Assembly: GCA_009792885.1 (NCBI GenBank)
Contig: WMCF01000032.1
Coordinates: 8,980,059 to 9,044,058 of the forward strand
Reading direction: 5' to 3'
Source of the DNA: Eremophila alpestris peregrina
Taxonomy: Eukaryota > Chordata > Aves > Passeriformes > Alaudidae
Length of the DNA: 64,000 bases
The translations under genes and the position numbers were made by a program. This document shows positions 27,449-39,500 of this stretch, one piece after another (the stretch's first letter is position 1; every line of letters starts with the position of its first letter). The notes beneath the pieces were generated by a model. That model had not been told where the DNA came from, searched no databases, and was given only the letters and a program-made list of their open reading frames with translations.

Positions 27449-27569
27449 ATGGAGCACAACCACCTGCACCTGCACAACGGCTCGCTGCTGCCGCACCACC
27501 GCTATGGCTGCGGCTTGGGATACGCGCCCGTCGTCTACTACAGCCTGCTGCTCTGCCTCGGGCTGCCGG
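27449..27569 (+). CDS. GPR139: GPR139 coding exon 1 (residues 1-40 plus one base)
   Basis: This exon encodes the extracellular N-terminus and the start of TM1, ending ..YYSLLLCLGLP plus one base (a phase-1 junction). The start was chosen because MEH is the family's N-terminal signature and the length then matches the family. The context TCCATGG has a G at +4 but no purine at -3. The frame stays open for about 180 codons upstream through the minisatellite, so an open upstream frame is not evidence for a longer protein. The exon ends at a strong donor, GTGAGT at 27570-27575. The N-terminus is His-rich (four His within the first 9 residues, two more at 16-17) and carries the sequon N10-G-S. Confidence 0.95.
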
Positions 27570-30500
27570 GTGAGTGCCGCGGCACGGGAGAGGCGGCGGC
27601 AGCGGCTCCTGCCCGCTGTGCGGGGCGGGCCGGGCCGGGGGGACAGCCCGCCGTGTCCTCGGGATGTCCCGGGATCCGCCTGTCCGGCGGGATGAGCGGT
27701 TCGGGATGAGCGGTTCGGGATGAGCGGTTCGGGATGAGCGGTGCGGGATGAGCATGACCCGGACAGAAACATCGCCCGGACAGCAGCATGCCCCGGACAG
27801 CAGCATCCCTCGGGTAGCAGCATCCCCCGGACAGCAGCATGTCCCGGGCAGAAACATGTCTCGGACAGCAGCACATCCTCCGGGCAGCAGCATCCCTCGG
27901 GCAGAAGCATGCCCTGGGTAGCAGCATCCCCCGGACAGCAGCATCCCCCGGACAGCAGCATCTCCCCTCCAGGCACGCTGCCGTCCCGGCGCTGTGTCCC
28001 TCGCCGGGGTTTGTCCCTTCCTGCCCCTCTCCCTCTCACCCGGTTTCGGGCACCCTGACTTTGAACTTGGCACACAGAGTCAGCTGCCGTGAAGTTTGTG
28101 CCACTGCCGTTTTGGCAGCGGAGGGTCCCAGGGGCCGGGTCCCCACCCATCAGTGCCCGGCCGGCGCTCAGCTCAGGGGGAGCTGCCGGCTCCTTCTGCT
28201 GTAAATCCCCACCCGACTCCGTGGGGCAGGCCTGGCTTTAGGAACCACCGCTCCAGAACTTGACTGGGGCAGGAGCACGCTGCCGGGAGCTCAGCACAGC
28301 TGTCATACTCGGGAGCCTGTCCCTGTGGCTGGAGGAGCAGCAGAGGCAGAAAGGCCAGTCCCGAGGTCAGTGTGCTGCAAAGGCAATGGCAGTACTGACA
28401 CTGAGACCCCTGAGGATGCAGGTACAGGGCTCGGGAGAAAGTCCCAGCTGGCAGGCACCAGTCTCCAGGGTGTATAATCCTGAGCAAAATTTCCTACTTT
28501 AAAAGGGAACAAAGACGTTATAGGGATGCCTGGAACAAGAAAAGCCAGAGACAGTACAAATAAGGAAGGAAAGGATGTGCCAAGCGTGGCTGTGAGCACC
28601 TGTGAGGCACCAGCACAGAGCTCCAGAGGTGCAGATGCCACACGAGCATCACCACACCGGCAGCACTGAGTCAGCCGAGACGGGCACGGAGCGGGTGCTC
28701 CCTCCCGGAGGGGCTGCCGGGGGCTTCCTCACACCGAGGGCAGCTGGAGCTGCCATCCCAACACAGCCTGGCCGGGCAAACAGCAGGGTTTGCTCACTGC
28801 CTTAACACCTCCAGCCTGAGAGAGGCTCGGAGTGATCCCAAGGACAGGCAGAATGAGTCGGGAAAAAGTTCAGATGCACCGAGGTGAATTGGTGTTTCAA
28901 GGGTGTGACAAAAGGGAGTTTGGTTGTGTCTGTGTGGAGCTACACGTTTTAAGTGCTGTGTGGAATGGCAAGCAGCAGTGACAGGTAATAGTCTACAGTT
29001 TCTAAATGCTTCTTCACCTTAATTCCTTCATATAGAAATTACTTTATAGAAAAATTTTTAATCAGTCATGAAGAAAAGTCTGCCTCTGAGCAGCTTGCAT
29101 GCAATTTCCACTCTCCTTATGGAGTGGTTTGTCTTGTTTTGGTTTGGGGTTTTTTTTTTTCCCATTTCCAGCTTATCATTAAAATTTGCCAGTTGGCCAA
29201 TAGCTCAGGGAGCTGGGAAGTTAAGTCCTGTATTTACCCACGGAGGATGCAGAGCTCAGCCAAGTGTCTGTGCTCCAAAACACTGCTGAGTCTCAGCCCT
29301 GACCTGAAGAGACCCAGGCAGCAGGGACAGGAGGTCGCTTCCTCTTCATTAATTCCTTAGGGGCTGCCTGCATGTCCATAGTAATGGCAGGCTCTGATTT
29401 CAGCACCAGTCCCCCAGGAACTGAGCAAGACCCTCTCAGGATTATCAGGTGAAGAAGTTGTCATGGAGCATCTGTGGCTAAGCTTGCCTTTGTCTCTGAA
29501 ACAGGGGAAGGTCTTGTGTGCACAGACAAGAGAAATGATTAAGTGGACATTCTGCACATCCTGGCACCAGCTCCCTCAGGATAACTGCATTGCAATTACA
29601 CACCTAACACTGTCATTCTAAGAACATGGTTAAAATCAGACACAGTCCAAATTAGCAATGCTCTCATGCATTTCTCAAGGGGTCAGACATCATTGATTGG
29701 AGCAGGGGCACCGGTGCTGAACACAACCAGCCAAAGCATGGTGGTGGTGAGGCCCTGCTGAGTTCAGGGGGCTCCCATCAGGTGTGGATGTGTCCAGAGC
29801 ACATTGTCTGAGGATGGCACTGACACTGGACTCACTGCACATGTGCTGAGTGAATGCACAGCTGAGTGCAGGAGAAATTCATGAGACTAGACAGAGATGA
29901 GAAGAAGGTGGATATGCTGTGGGGAAGACTCACACAGCCAGGCTTCATTGAGGATGGGGTACAGGGTGACAGCAGTGGTACAAAGAGCTTTTCATGTTTT
30001 AATTTGAAGCTTTTTTTTTTTTTTAACATTAGAAATTTGTAAAGGTAGCAGACTTTACTGGCTGATGGAGAAAGAGTGCTGAACTACACGGGATCTTAAT
30101 TAGCTCTGTGTGATGTCAAGAATTTAAGAGAAACCCTGTCTAGGATCTGCCCTCAAGTACAGCACTAGTGCAGTGTTTTGCTGAAATGGAAAGAGTTAAC
30201 TCCTTGCCACAGATCTTGGAGAAATACTGATGAGAAGCCAGTTAACTGTTTCTGCCTTTCCTGCTGTGCTGTCTGAAGGAAATTTCACTAACTCAACAAC
30301 TCCACGTTGAGGCCAAGCAGTGCCAGGCCTGGCTGTGTGTGCAGCAGGAGTATCCTCTGCCTCCCAGCCCTGCACAGCCCAGGCACCTGAGCAGAGCCTG
30401 CCCTCAGCAGGGGCTCCTTCTGCCTCTCTGTCCAACCAGGCACCTGGGAAAAGCAGATACAGCAAAGGGAGCAGAGCCTTCAGCCCAGCCCTGCTCTGGC

Positions 30501-33500
30501 AGTAGCACACAGAGGCAAGGGCCAGGCTGTGCCCTGCAGAGGGGCACCCCCAGAGCCAGCCCTGCACTGCTGGTGCTGCACTGCTGGTGCTGCACTGCTG
30601 GTGCTGCACCTGAGCTGGCTGCAGCTCTGCCAGGGGTCACGGTGCCTTCAGGCAGCTGGGCCACGAGGCTGCTGCTTTTCCCTCTAAGCACAGACTGGTA
30701 AGACAGAGACAGTTTTTTGAAACTTGTTCTGAGTGCAGGCGTGCAAAGGTGTCCCACAAGTGCACGGTGCTGCTGCCAGGAGTGGGGGGCCTCAGGCTAG
30801 ATGAGGGTTTGGCCTGATCCAGGTTCCCAGGGCTCATCTCCTCCTGACAGTGTGAGAGGCAGAGTGAAATCTGGCTCTCTGAGCCAGGCCCAGTGGGATT
30901 GCTGGTTCCATCTGGCTCCCCAGTCAGTTCCCTACCTGGGATGCACCTTGGCTTTGGGGATCATTGCATCCCAGTGACACAAAGCACAGCACCTTGACAG
31001 CATCTCCAGGAGGCAACAGACTCACAGCAATACCCCAGGGAAGTGCCACTCCAAACTTCAGGAGTTTCTTCAACTGTTTCTTTTATTTGTGCTTTAAGCT
31101 TTTGCATTGAACCAGTCACATTGATCTAAACGTGGGTTCAGGACTTCACAAGCTTGGGGAAGCAGCCTGGACATGCTTGGATGCTCCCAGCTGGAAGGTG
31201 CAGACAGGCAGTGTTGGTGTCAGACCTGCTGCTGAACAAGGTGATGTGGAGATGGGGTCATTCAAAGCCCAGCCAAGCACAGAGTGCATTCACAGGGCTC
31301 CACTGGAGGGAGAGAAGCTGCAGTGCTGACCTGGAGGGACGTGTCAGCTCAGCCAGGGGTGCCTAATGGCTTTAACACTCTGTGGGGAGACAGATACAGG
31401 TTCTAGCCCTTGCCCTAGCAGATGGCAGACTGGCTGTCCTTGCACAGCAAGGCAGATCATTCCCAGGGTGTTTGATTGACACGTGGGTGCACTGTGGAAT
31501 AGTCACAGGAAAGCCACAGCCATGGAGACCTGATCCTTCTGGAGCCTTCTCCCTGTCTGAAGTTTGGGATGAGGAGGCTCTCTGGGAGATGCCTGGGTCA
31601 CCATGCTGGCAGGGCAGGCTCCTGAGCAAGAGAGCAGCACCACGCAGCAGCCCCAGCTGTGTTCACCCCTCAGCTGTGGGACCTACAGAGCACTGTCCCT
31701 GTGCCCACAGCTGTGAGGGGGACAGGTAGCAATGTCTGCTGGTGACTCACGTGGTGTGCAGCAGCAGTAAATGCCACAGCAGGCACAGGTAGGTGTGCAC
31801 AGAGCACACAGAACTGCAGAAGTGTCTGACTCGGTTTGGATTCCTGCCATCTGCTGCCTGGTATGTTCTGCAATCACAGGACAGGCTCCTGATCAAATAC
31901 ACCATTTCCAACACCTGAATAAACAGCCTTTCTCATAGCAGCATACCTGAAAAGTAGAAGTGCTGAAGGAAGATCCGAAAATACGAGTGGGAGAGTTGTT
32001 ACAATGTAGAGTTATGACCTTGGGAAAGCAGCACTCTGCTGCTGCCACTCATTAGTGAAAGAGAACCAAACCCTCCTGACACTTGATTCAACCACTCTTT
32101 TTGCTCAAAGGCCATATATTCTCTGACTTAAAATCTGAACTGGACACAAGGCCAGTACATTGCATCCTGCTAGAAAGGGGACAAATAGATTGGCAGAACT
32201 TTAGCTGGGCTATTGGAGCAACTGAAGGGCACCACAGCTCATTTACAGTAGCTGTACTGGACAGAGGGGAACAAAACTGCTGCTAACATGCTTCAAATGA
32301 GTCATTTCCTATTGTAAAATGAATGCTTGTTCTTTAGGAGAGAAAAACCATTATGAAAAATAATAGATTCATTATGTTCCTGCACAGAACTGGTGACAGC
32401 AAGGTGTGCAGATGGGAGTGATTTAGTTTGGTCAGTACATCTGGAGCCTGGAGCCCCTAAAATCTTGCAGCCTGAAGGACAGCATGTGGCTGAATCCATG
32501 CTAATGCATGGGTTGTGAGAAGCTGATTGTACATTTCTGGATGTACAATCAGACAGAGTGCAGTTGCTAACTTTGGATTTCTCCTGCCACGTCAGTAGGA
32601 AACAGCACTGTCAGGGCTGTGATGATAATGAGGTGCCACATTTGGGAGGCTCAGCAGACTATGAAGTGCACAACCTTGCATGGCAGGGCTGCTGAAATGG
32701 ATTGGAAAGGGAAAAACTCCAAAGTACATTTTTCCTTCAAATGACAGCGACACAAGAGAGAGAGCACAGCCAGTTGTCACGGTGGGTGGGTAATGCAGAG
32801 CCCCCAGTTGTTCAGAACATTCAGAAGCACTAGGCAGTCTAATATCCTGCTGTTCTTCATCCTTAGCTCTCTCCTCCTCATCCTCTTCCTGCTCCCTTCC
32901 ATGAAGGGTGAATGAGCAGGGAGAAGCCAGCAGAAGGCCTTTCACCACACACCTCACAGTTTGGTGGAGGCAAACAAACAACACAGGGATGTCCTGGTGG
33001 GGTGTGTGCTCTGCCTCCACACACCAAGGGCAAAGCACTCCCTGCCCACAAAAGCTTCCACCTTCTGTTGCAGGTGGCCTTTTTGAGCCTATAATCTCTT
33101 TTCTCATTAGTTTTGAGACACCAGAAAGAGAAATAAAGCCAAAATTAACTCCTGGAGCACAGGAGGCCTTACACACAAATCAGTTTTCATTTTGCAGAAT
33201 AGGGATGTGTGCTTACAGGTACTAAAACCTGATGTCTGGAGTGCCCTTGATTCTGTTCTTGGGGTGACTTCGTGGGAGAAGACGGCATTGGGCTGCCCCT
33301 CAGGACCCTGGTGTGGTTGTGCAGAGAGAATGAAGTGCAGGCAGCCAAGCAGGACCAGGATTAGCAGTACACAAGATGACTAAAAAGAATTTTATCCCTT
33401 TATCCATGGAAGAAAAGAGACGATTGCCTCTTACAACACTGAAATTCTTCCCTTCCAGCACCTGAAGCAGAGTCCCTGCAATGCACAGTCACTAATCCTC

Positions 33501-36500
33501 TCCATCTTTTCCATCAGATGGAGCATTGCCTGCATGGGCAGGTGCTCCAGAGGTTGCTTTTGGTCTCAAGACAAATCACCTGTCAGTCAGTTACATCAGA
33601 GCAGGATATTTCTCACATATTTGTTCATTCCAAGTGTGTTTTCTTCAATGTCCTGAGTAGCACACTGAGGAGTGATGGATCTGGTGGGGATGCAGGATAT
33701 TCTCCGTGGGGGAATAAAGCCAAACTGCAATGGTTTTACAAAGTCTGTAATTTCCTGCATGCTGTGTAAAATTGGCACAGTCTCTGAGAAAGCTTGGCCA
33801 TGGGGTTTGCAAGCCTGAGCTCCTATTGCATTACCTAATGCTTTAGGAAGACATAAAGACTGGTTTATTTTAGCAAAACCACAATCAAAGGTAAAATCCT
33901 CTTAATTATTCATGTTCAGTAAAGAACTCATGGCAGTGCCCTTATGAAATCACATCCTCTCTCCATCCCAGTCATCCCATGAAACACCTCTGGCACCTGC
34001 CTCAGTACTTCGGCATTTGGTACCAAAAGGGTAGAATGGTTTTGTCACCCTGGAGCTCGAGTTACTCAGCTTGAGACCCCTTACACTGCTGTGACAGCCA
34101 CAGGCACCTGCCAAATGAAACACCCAAACTGCCTTGAAAGTCCCTGTCTGTCCAAATGTGTTGCATGAATAACAAAATTCCTTTTATGGTTTCTGCACCA
34201 TTTTGCAGATCACCTTTTCTGTTCCCAGCCCTGGTTTCCATTGGAAAGCTGTACTGCTCTAGCAGCAAGGTGCAAGGCTGGACTTTGAGATGTGCATTTT
34301 AGACATTTTTGTCCTTGTGTGGGTACCTGTAAATAAGGCTTTGGAGTGGCAGGAGGATGTCTGAGGCTCATTAGAGACTTTCTGCTCTGTGGGTCCATGG
34401 AGGGTGAAGGTGGCAAGAAGAGAACCAGATCCCTGTCACATCCCTCACATGTGACCTCCCCACATCCTAGCCCAGTGTTCCTCCTGGGCCATTCTACTGC
34501 AGAAATAGCCCTGCTTTACCCAGACTACTCCAGGAAAACTCCAGTGGTGTAGGAAAGCCGAGAGTCAGTGTAATGACAGCTCTCTGCCAGACAAGCTGCT
34601 GCACTCCAGTGGCTGGCAAGGCTCAAAGGGAGTCTCAGCCACTGGCATCTCCTGCCACTGCTGTGTCTGTGCCCTCCAGCAGTGCTGGATCAACACCAGT
34701 CCTTCTGTGGCCTCTGTGACCCACTGCTGGCTAATGGCAGCTCTGCAGAGTTCCTCATTCACTGCATCCTTCCCCAGAGCCATCTCAGCTCATAAATGCT
34801 GTCAGGGAGGAAAATGGCCCCAGAGGCCAGGTTTCATTGTCAGAACCTGGCCTCTGGCACCAACTGTCTCATTCACTTGTGACTTGTGAGCACAGGGCTG
34901 TGCTGTGATTTCCCTGGCAGTGACCAACCCTGGCTCCTCACACAGGAGGGAGTTTGCCTTGTCCTGGGCATCCTCTACCTCCAGCTTCTCCTTCACCCTC
35001 AGAACTGCCATGGTCTGTCCCTGCACATGGGATTTGCTGAGCACAAGCCACAGGAGGGCCTTCCTACAAGATGTGAAATCTCCTCCAGTAGCAATGTCTG
35101 TGCCTGCCATCGTTTTATGATGCCTTTTTTTTTTTTTTTTTNAATTTTTTTTTTTTTTTTTACTTCATATTATGAAGTCAACATGACTTTGGAAACGATA
35201 AAGATCTAAAATCAGAGAATGGCTTGGGAAAATAATATCAGTAGTTATGTCTGTGCCTGCCATCGTTTTATGATGCCTTTTTTTTTTTTTTTTTAATATA
35301 TATCCCTTTGCATTCCCTGGGAGATGATGCAGGCAGTAGCAGAAGGGGCTGGCAGCTCTTCCCTCGTGGGGGTGCCTTGCTGTGTGCTGTTTGACAGCAC
35401 TCAGACAGCTGAACAACAAATAATTCCATTTATTTTCAAAAGCCAATCCTCACAGGAACTCCCCGGGAAGGCAAAACTTGTATTACACTAATTATATTCT
35501 ATAAAGTATCTCTTTATGCTTCACAACAGTTTAAGGAAGGAACTCAGGATATGACAATGAAAGAGAGGAACAAACTGAAGCACCATCCAGTCTGTCCTCA
35601 TCTGCTCTGGTGCTGAGTTTGATCTGTATTGGTTCTAAGAGGAAAATGAGGACCTACCCTATCTCCTTTAAGGGCAAACAGCATCCAGAGGTCATTTTAA
35701 AAAAAATCACATAATCAGCTATAGCCAGCATAAGTAATATAATGTATTTACATTGCCACAGTGTTCTTGGTTGGGTTTTTTGTTAATAACTTCTGTCATG
35801 TAGCACCTTTATCAGAAATCACCCCTTGTCATCAGCCTCCCCAGGGATCTCCCACACAAATGAGGGCTGAATGCCACCCTCACCTCCAGCAGCTGTGTGA
35901 GTAGCTGGGGTCACACCTGCCTGCTGGCCTCAGTGCCTGTTTACATCTGAATATTGCCTCCCAGCTTAGAGGAAATCATCTCTTCCCATCAAGCCAGGAC
36001 ATCCCTTTCTCTCACCACTTATTTGAGCACATTGTCCTTGCATTCTCAGAGCTCTGAAATCTGAGGAGGAGGTGTTACTAATGTGTTTTCTGAGGCAACT
36101 GAAGGTTTCCCGTTTGTGAGCTGTTTCTCTGTGCCAGTCAGGTGACTGCTGCCAAGCCTGCAGAGAAGTTTCACACATGGCACAGTGATTTGTGGGGATC
36201 CTAGCAACAACTGTGTCGGGTAAAAGGTGTCCATTATATTCCATGACCTAATGTTTATCATGCTCAGTGAGCAACACTCGTGGCTACTTCATTTAGGTGC
36301 TTTATAAAGCTGAACTGCTGAACTACAGAACCAGCCTTGTTCCAGTGCAGGGAGCTGCTGTAAAGGCTGCACAGGCTGCTGTGGATGTGCAAAGTGCTCT
36401 CAATTAAAAATGAAAAAAGAAAAAAAAACCCACAAATAAAGCCCACAACTATGCCTATTTCTTCTTTAGACAGATATTATTGCTCCTGCTTAAGCTCACA

Positions 36501-39500
36501 TGCAGTGAAAATACTGAAAGGAGCTCTCCAAAGGCCGTTGTTAGACACTATTTGTGTGATGACTGTGACCCATGAAATGAGAAGCTGGCCAAAGCTGTGC
36601 CCTCGGGACACAGGCACTGCCTTGAGGCACAGAAGATTGCCCAGGCCCTGCAGCCAAGGCAGCACAGCTTTGTATGGGAAGGAAACCCAAATCTACCAAA
36701 GTCACTCCTAAAGGAAGATCCCTCTCAGACACCAAGGACTCCAATGGCAGGAATTCTGGTGCTGAAGTTGGTACTCAGAAGCTGATAAAAGTCAGAAGAG
36801 ATGTCAAAGGAGGGATTTAAGTGTCCTGTGGTGAAGCCTGGCTGAGTTAGAAGGTTCCTTGTTTTGAGCAAACAAAGGAACAAAGGTGTTGGGGTATCAG
36901 AGACCTTTGGATGCTGTCCCAAGTGTCTCATGTCCTCATGCCTAGAGGGAAGGAATTGAGACTGCCATTTTGTACAGTTGCCTCTAATCATCTGCCAGCA
37001 GCACCTCAAGGCTTCAGCCAGCCCCAATCAAGCCCTGGTTCTCAAACAGATATTTATAAATTTAGAATGCTGCACTGCAGCAAGCCACGCTGGCATAAAT
37101 TCCCATCTGTCATCCCCTAATCATCTCCCAGCACAGTGATCAATCTCTTTCAAATTCAAATGATCTTAACCACTTAGTACCTAGAAAATGCACTGCAAGA
37201 AATGGGCAGGGTACCCTCCAGGACAGTTTAGGGGTGCTGACCCATCCAGCAGCTCTATGTAGCTCCCCCTACATTACAGCAGAGACAGATATTTTTATAT
37301 CTCCATCATCATCATCTCTGCCATGGTTCTCATCACAGAATACCATGCTACTGCAAGAATTAGTGTCAGCAAGGTTAAAATATGGAGATAAATACTCTTC
37401 TATCACCTTTCACCCCCAGTGGGTCATTTTTGCCCACAGGAGAGCAGGACACTGAGGAGAGGACACTGAGGAGACACTCAGGAGTTACTGAGAGGTTGGC
37501 ACAAGGACACAGCTGTCACACAGAGTGGTGTGCCCACCCAATTCCCATTTTACTGAGCTTTAGGGACTGTTTGAGGACACATCAAGGCTAGGAAATGGAT
37601 GAAGGACTGAGGCATCCACAGCTCATCTACACTTTCCCCCTGAACAGTGTGCAGCAGGAAAAATACTCACAGAGCCTAGGCTCAGGCACTGGCAACTTCC
37701 TGCTGCACTCAGTATGTATCTGTTTGCACAAAGTAAATGGTGTTACTGCATTTCATCTCATCCAGCAAGAAAAAAGCTCTAATGTGATGCCAGGGAAAGC
37801 ATCTCCAATGCAAGATACAGTAACCCTTGCAGAAAGAATTGGGTAGAGCTCATGTGTGCTTTGTCAGATCAATTTTCCAATCTGGCTCACCAAGCCAGGC
37901 TTGATGGCCTCAGATAAATAAGCTGCATTTCAGCACAGGCTGTTACTGCTGGGGAACCCTGAGAGAGGCAAAGGGTGCAAGGCACAGCTCACAAATCTGC
38001 TCCTGTGGCAGAACAGAGGGGCCAGGACCAAGCAGCAGGAGCCCTGCAATAGATGGGAAGTGTGAGGAGCAGGGCTGCTGTACCTGAGCACAGACAGGAG
38101 GTGTGAGGAGCAGGGCTGCTGTAGCTGAGCACAGACAGGAGGTGTGAGGAGCAGGGCTGCTGTACCTGAGCACAGCCTCAGCATCCCTGCAGGAGCTGCT
38201 CTGCCAGCCAGGCCAGAGGTGCCAGCAGTGCCTCCAGACATCCCCCATGCTGCTCCAGCTGCTGGCACGAGTCACATCCAGAGGCTTTAAAGAGAGGATG
38301 CACCCCAAGGGTCACATCCAACATCTGTTGAGCCAGTCAGCCTGGCTGGCCACGAGCAGCAGTGGCTGCAGAGCCATGACAAACACCCCAGCTCCAGGAT
38401 TTCCTTGACAGTGCATCACTCTCTGCACCTCCAGGGCTCAGCAGCAGGCACAGCAGAGGCATTTCTGAGCAAGTCAGTGAAAAATGACACAGCAGTTCTG
38501 GCTGGATCACCTCCTGTCTGTCTGTGCTGAGCTGAAATCAATGCAGCTGCATTCACATTGATGGAGGACAGAATTGGGAATACTCCCCTGAAGGCAATTT
38601 CAGACAGTACCATTGGAAAGATCCTGCTGCTGCTTCTTCTTCTTTTTTTTTTTAATATAGGGAAAGAGTCAGTTGATTGTCATGTTTGGTTTAGTTTTTT
38701 TTTCCCCCCCCAAGATACAAAATTAATACATTCAGTTAACACAAAAATAGGTGAAGGCTGTTAGTCAAGATCATTCCCTCTGCTGCAGTTCATTTCCCTG
38801 GTGGCAGAAATCTGCTCCCAGGCAGCAGGCTTTGAAGGCATTCATGAAGGAGGAAGATTTTTTCAGTGCCAAGTGAAACACTTTTTTTAAAAAAAGGCAT
38901 TTTCAGTTGCAGGATGTGTCCTAGGCCATCATTACCTGTATATCACCAACTTCCTTCTTCTCTGGTTTACAGGAATCTTTACAATTATTGTTGATTTGTT
39001 TTGGGAAATCCATCAAAGCTGGCAGAAATGTTAGAAGCCTTGAATGCACAGTGATTTACAGAACACTTAGGAAAGTATCAACTACAAACATTTGGCAGTC
39101 ACTTGTACAGTAAAGCAGATCTCTGATTTTTGAGGTATTCTAGCCAAGTGCTACCAGCCTCTGATGGGAACAATCCTGTTTGTCTCATTCCAGCCAAACT
39201 GATAGCAGGAATAATAGGATTTTTTTTCCCAATTCAAGACTGCACAGTAAGTTCAAGTAAACAAGAGGAAGTAGTTAAAATTTGGTACACCTTAGTGCTC
39301 TAGCAAACCTCTCAAGTACCACAAGGGCTGTTTATATTCACTATCCTTTTCATTGATCAAAAAGTGAAAAAAGCAAGGTGGGAAATAAGAGCAAGTGTGT
39401 GTGAGGGCTTTTTTCTCCTGTTCCCACTGCCTTTGTGTGCACAGCCAGGACCCTCTGCACCCCCTGCTCAGGGGGTGGGTTCCACAGCTGAGAGCAGGGC

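Larger units (their letters stand above)
26930..28200 (+). promoter_or_regulatory. GPR139: CpG-rich island and likely GPR139 promoter/5' leader
   Basis: The sequence changes from AT-leaning intergenic DNA to very GC- and CpG-rich DNA across this interval, which encloses coding exon 1. GC-box-like runs of the form CCCCGCCCCGCCC lie around 27328-27357, about 100 bases before the start codon, and no TATA box stands out. A CpG-island promoter of this kind is usual for vertebrate receptor genes expressed in neurons. The transcription start cannot be placed from sequence alone. The limits given are by eye, and the minisatellites at both edges inflate the GC-rich span. Confidence 0.65.

Noticed and set aside
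26489..27709. Long + strand open frames upstream of and into exon 1, which could extend the receptor N-terminus
   Set aside because: The extension is repeat-encoded. The family N-terminus starts at MEH and the 351-residue length already matches GPR139.
26871..28150. Overlapping minus-strand open frames of 400 and 411 codons across the GPR139 promoter
   Set aside because: They run through the 22-bp, 14-bp and 18-bp arrays, whose units lack stops in any frame. The peptides are just translations of the repeats, and two frames give the same kind of string.
32592..33176. A 194-codon minus-strand frame inside intron 1
   Set aside because: No domain is recognised, composition is not coding-like, and there are no supporting splice or promoter signals.
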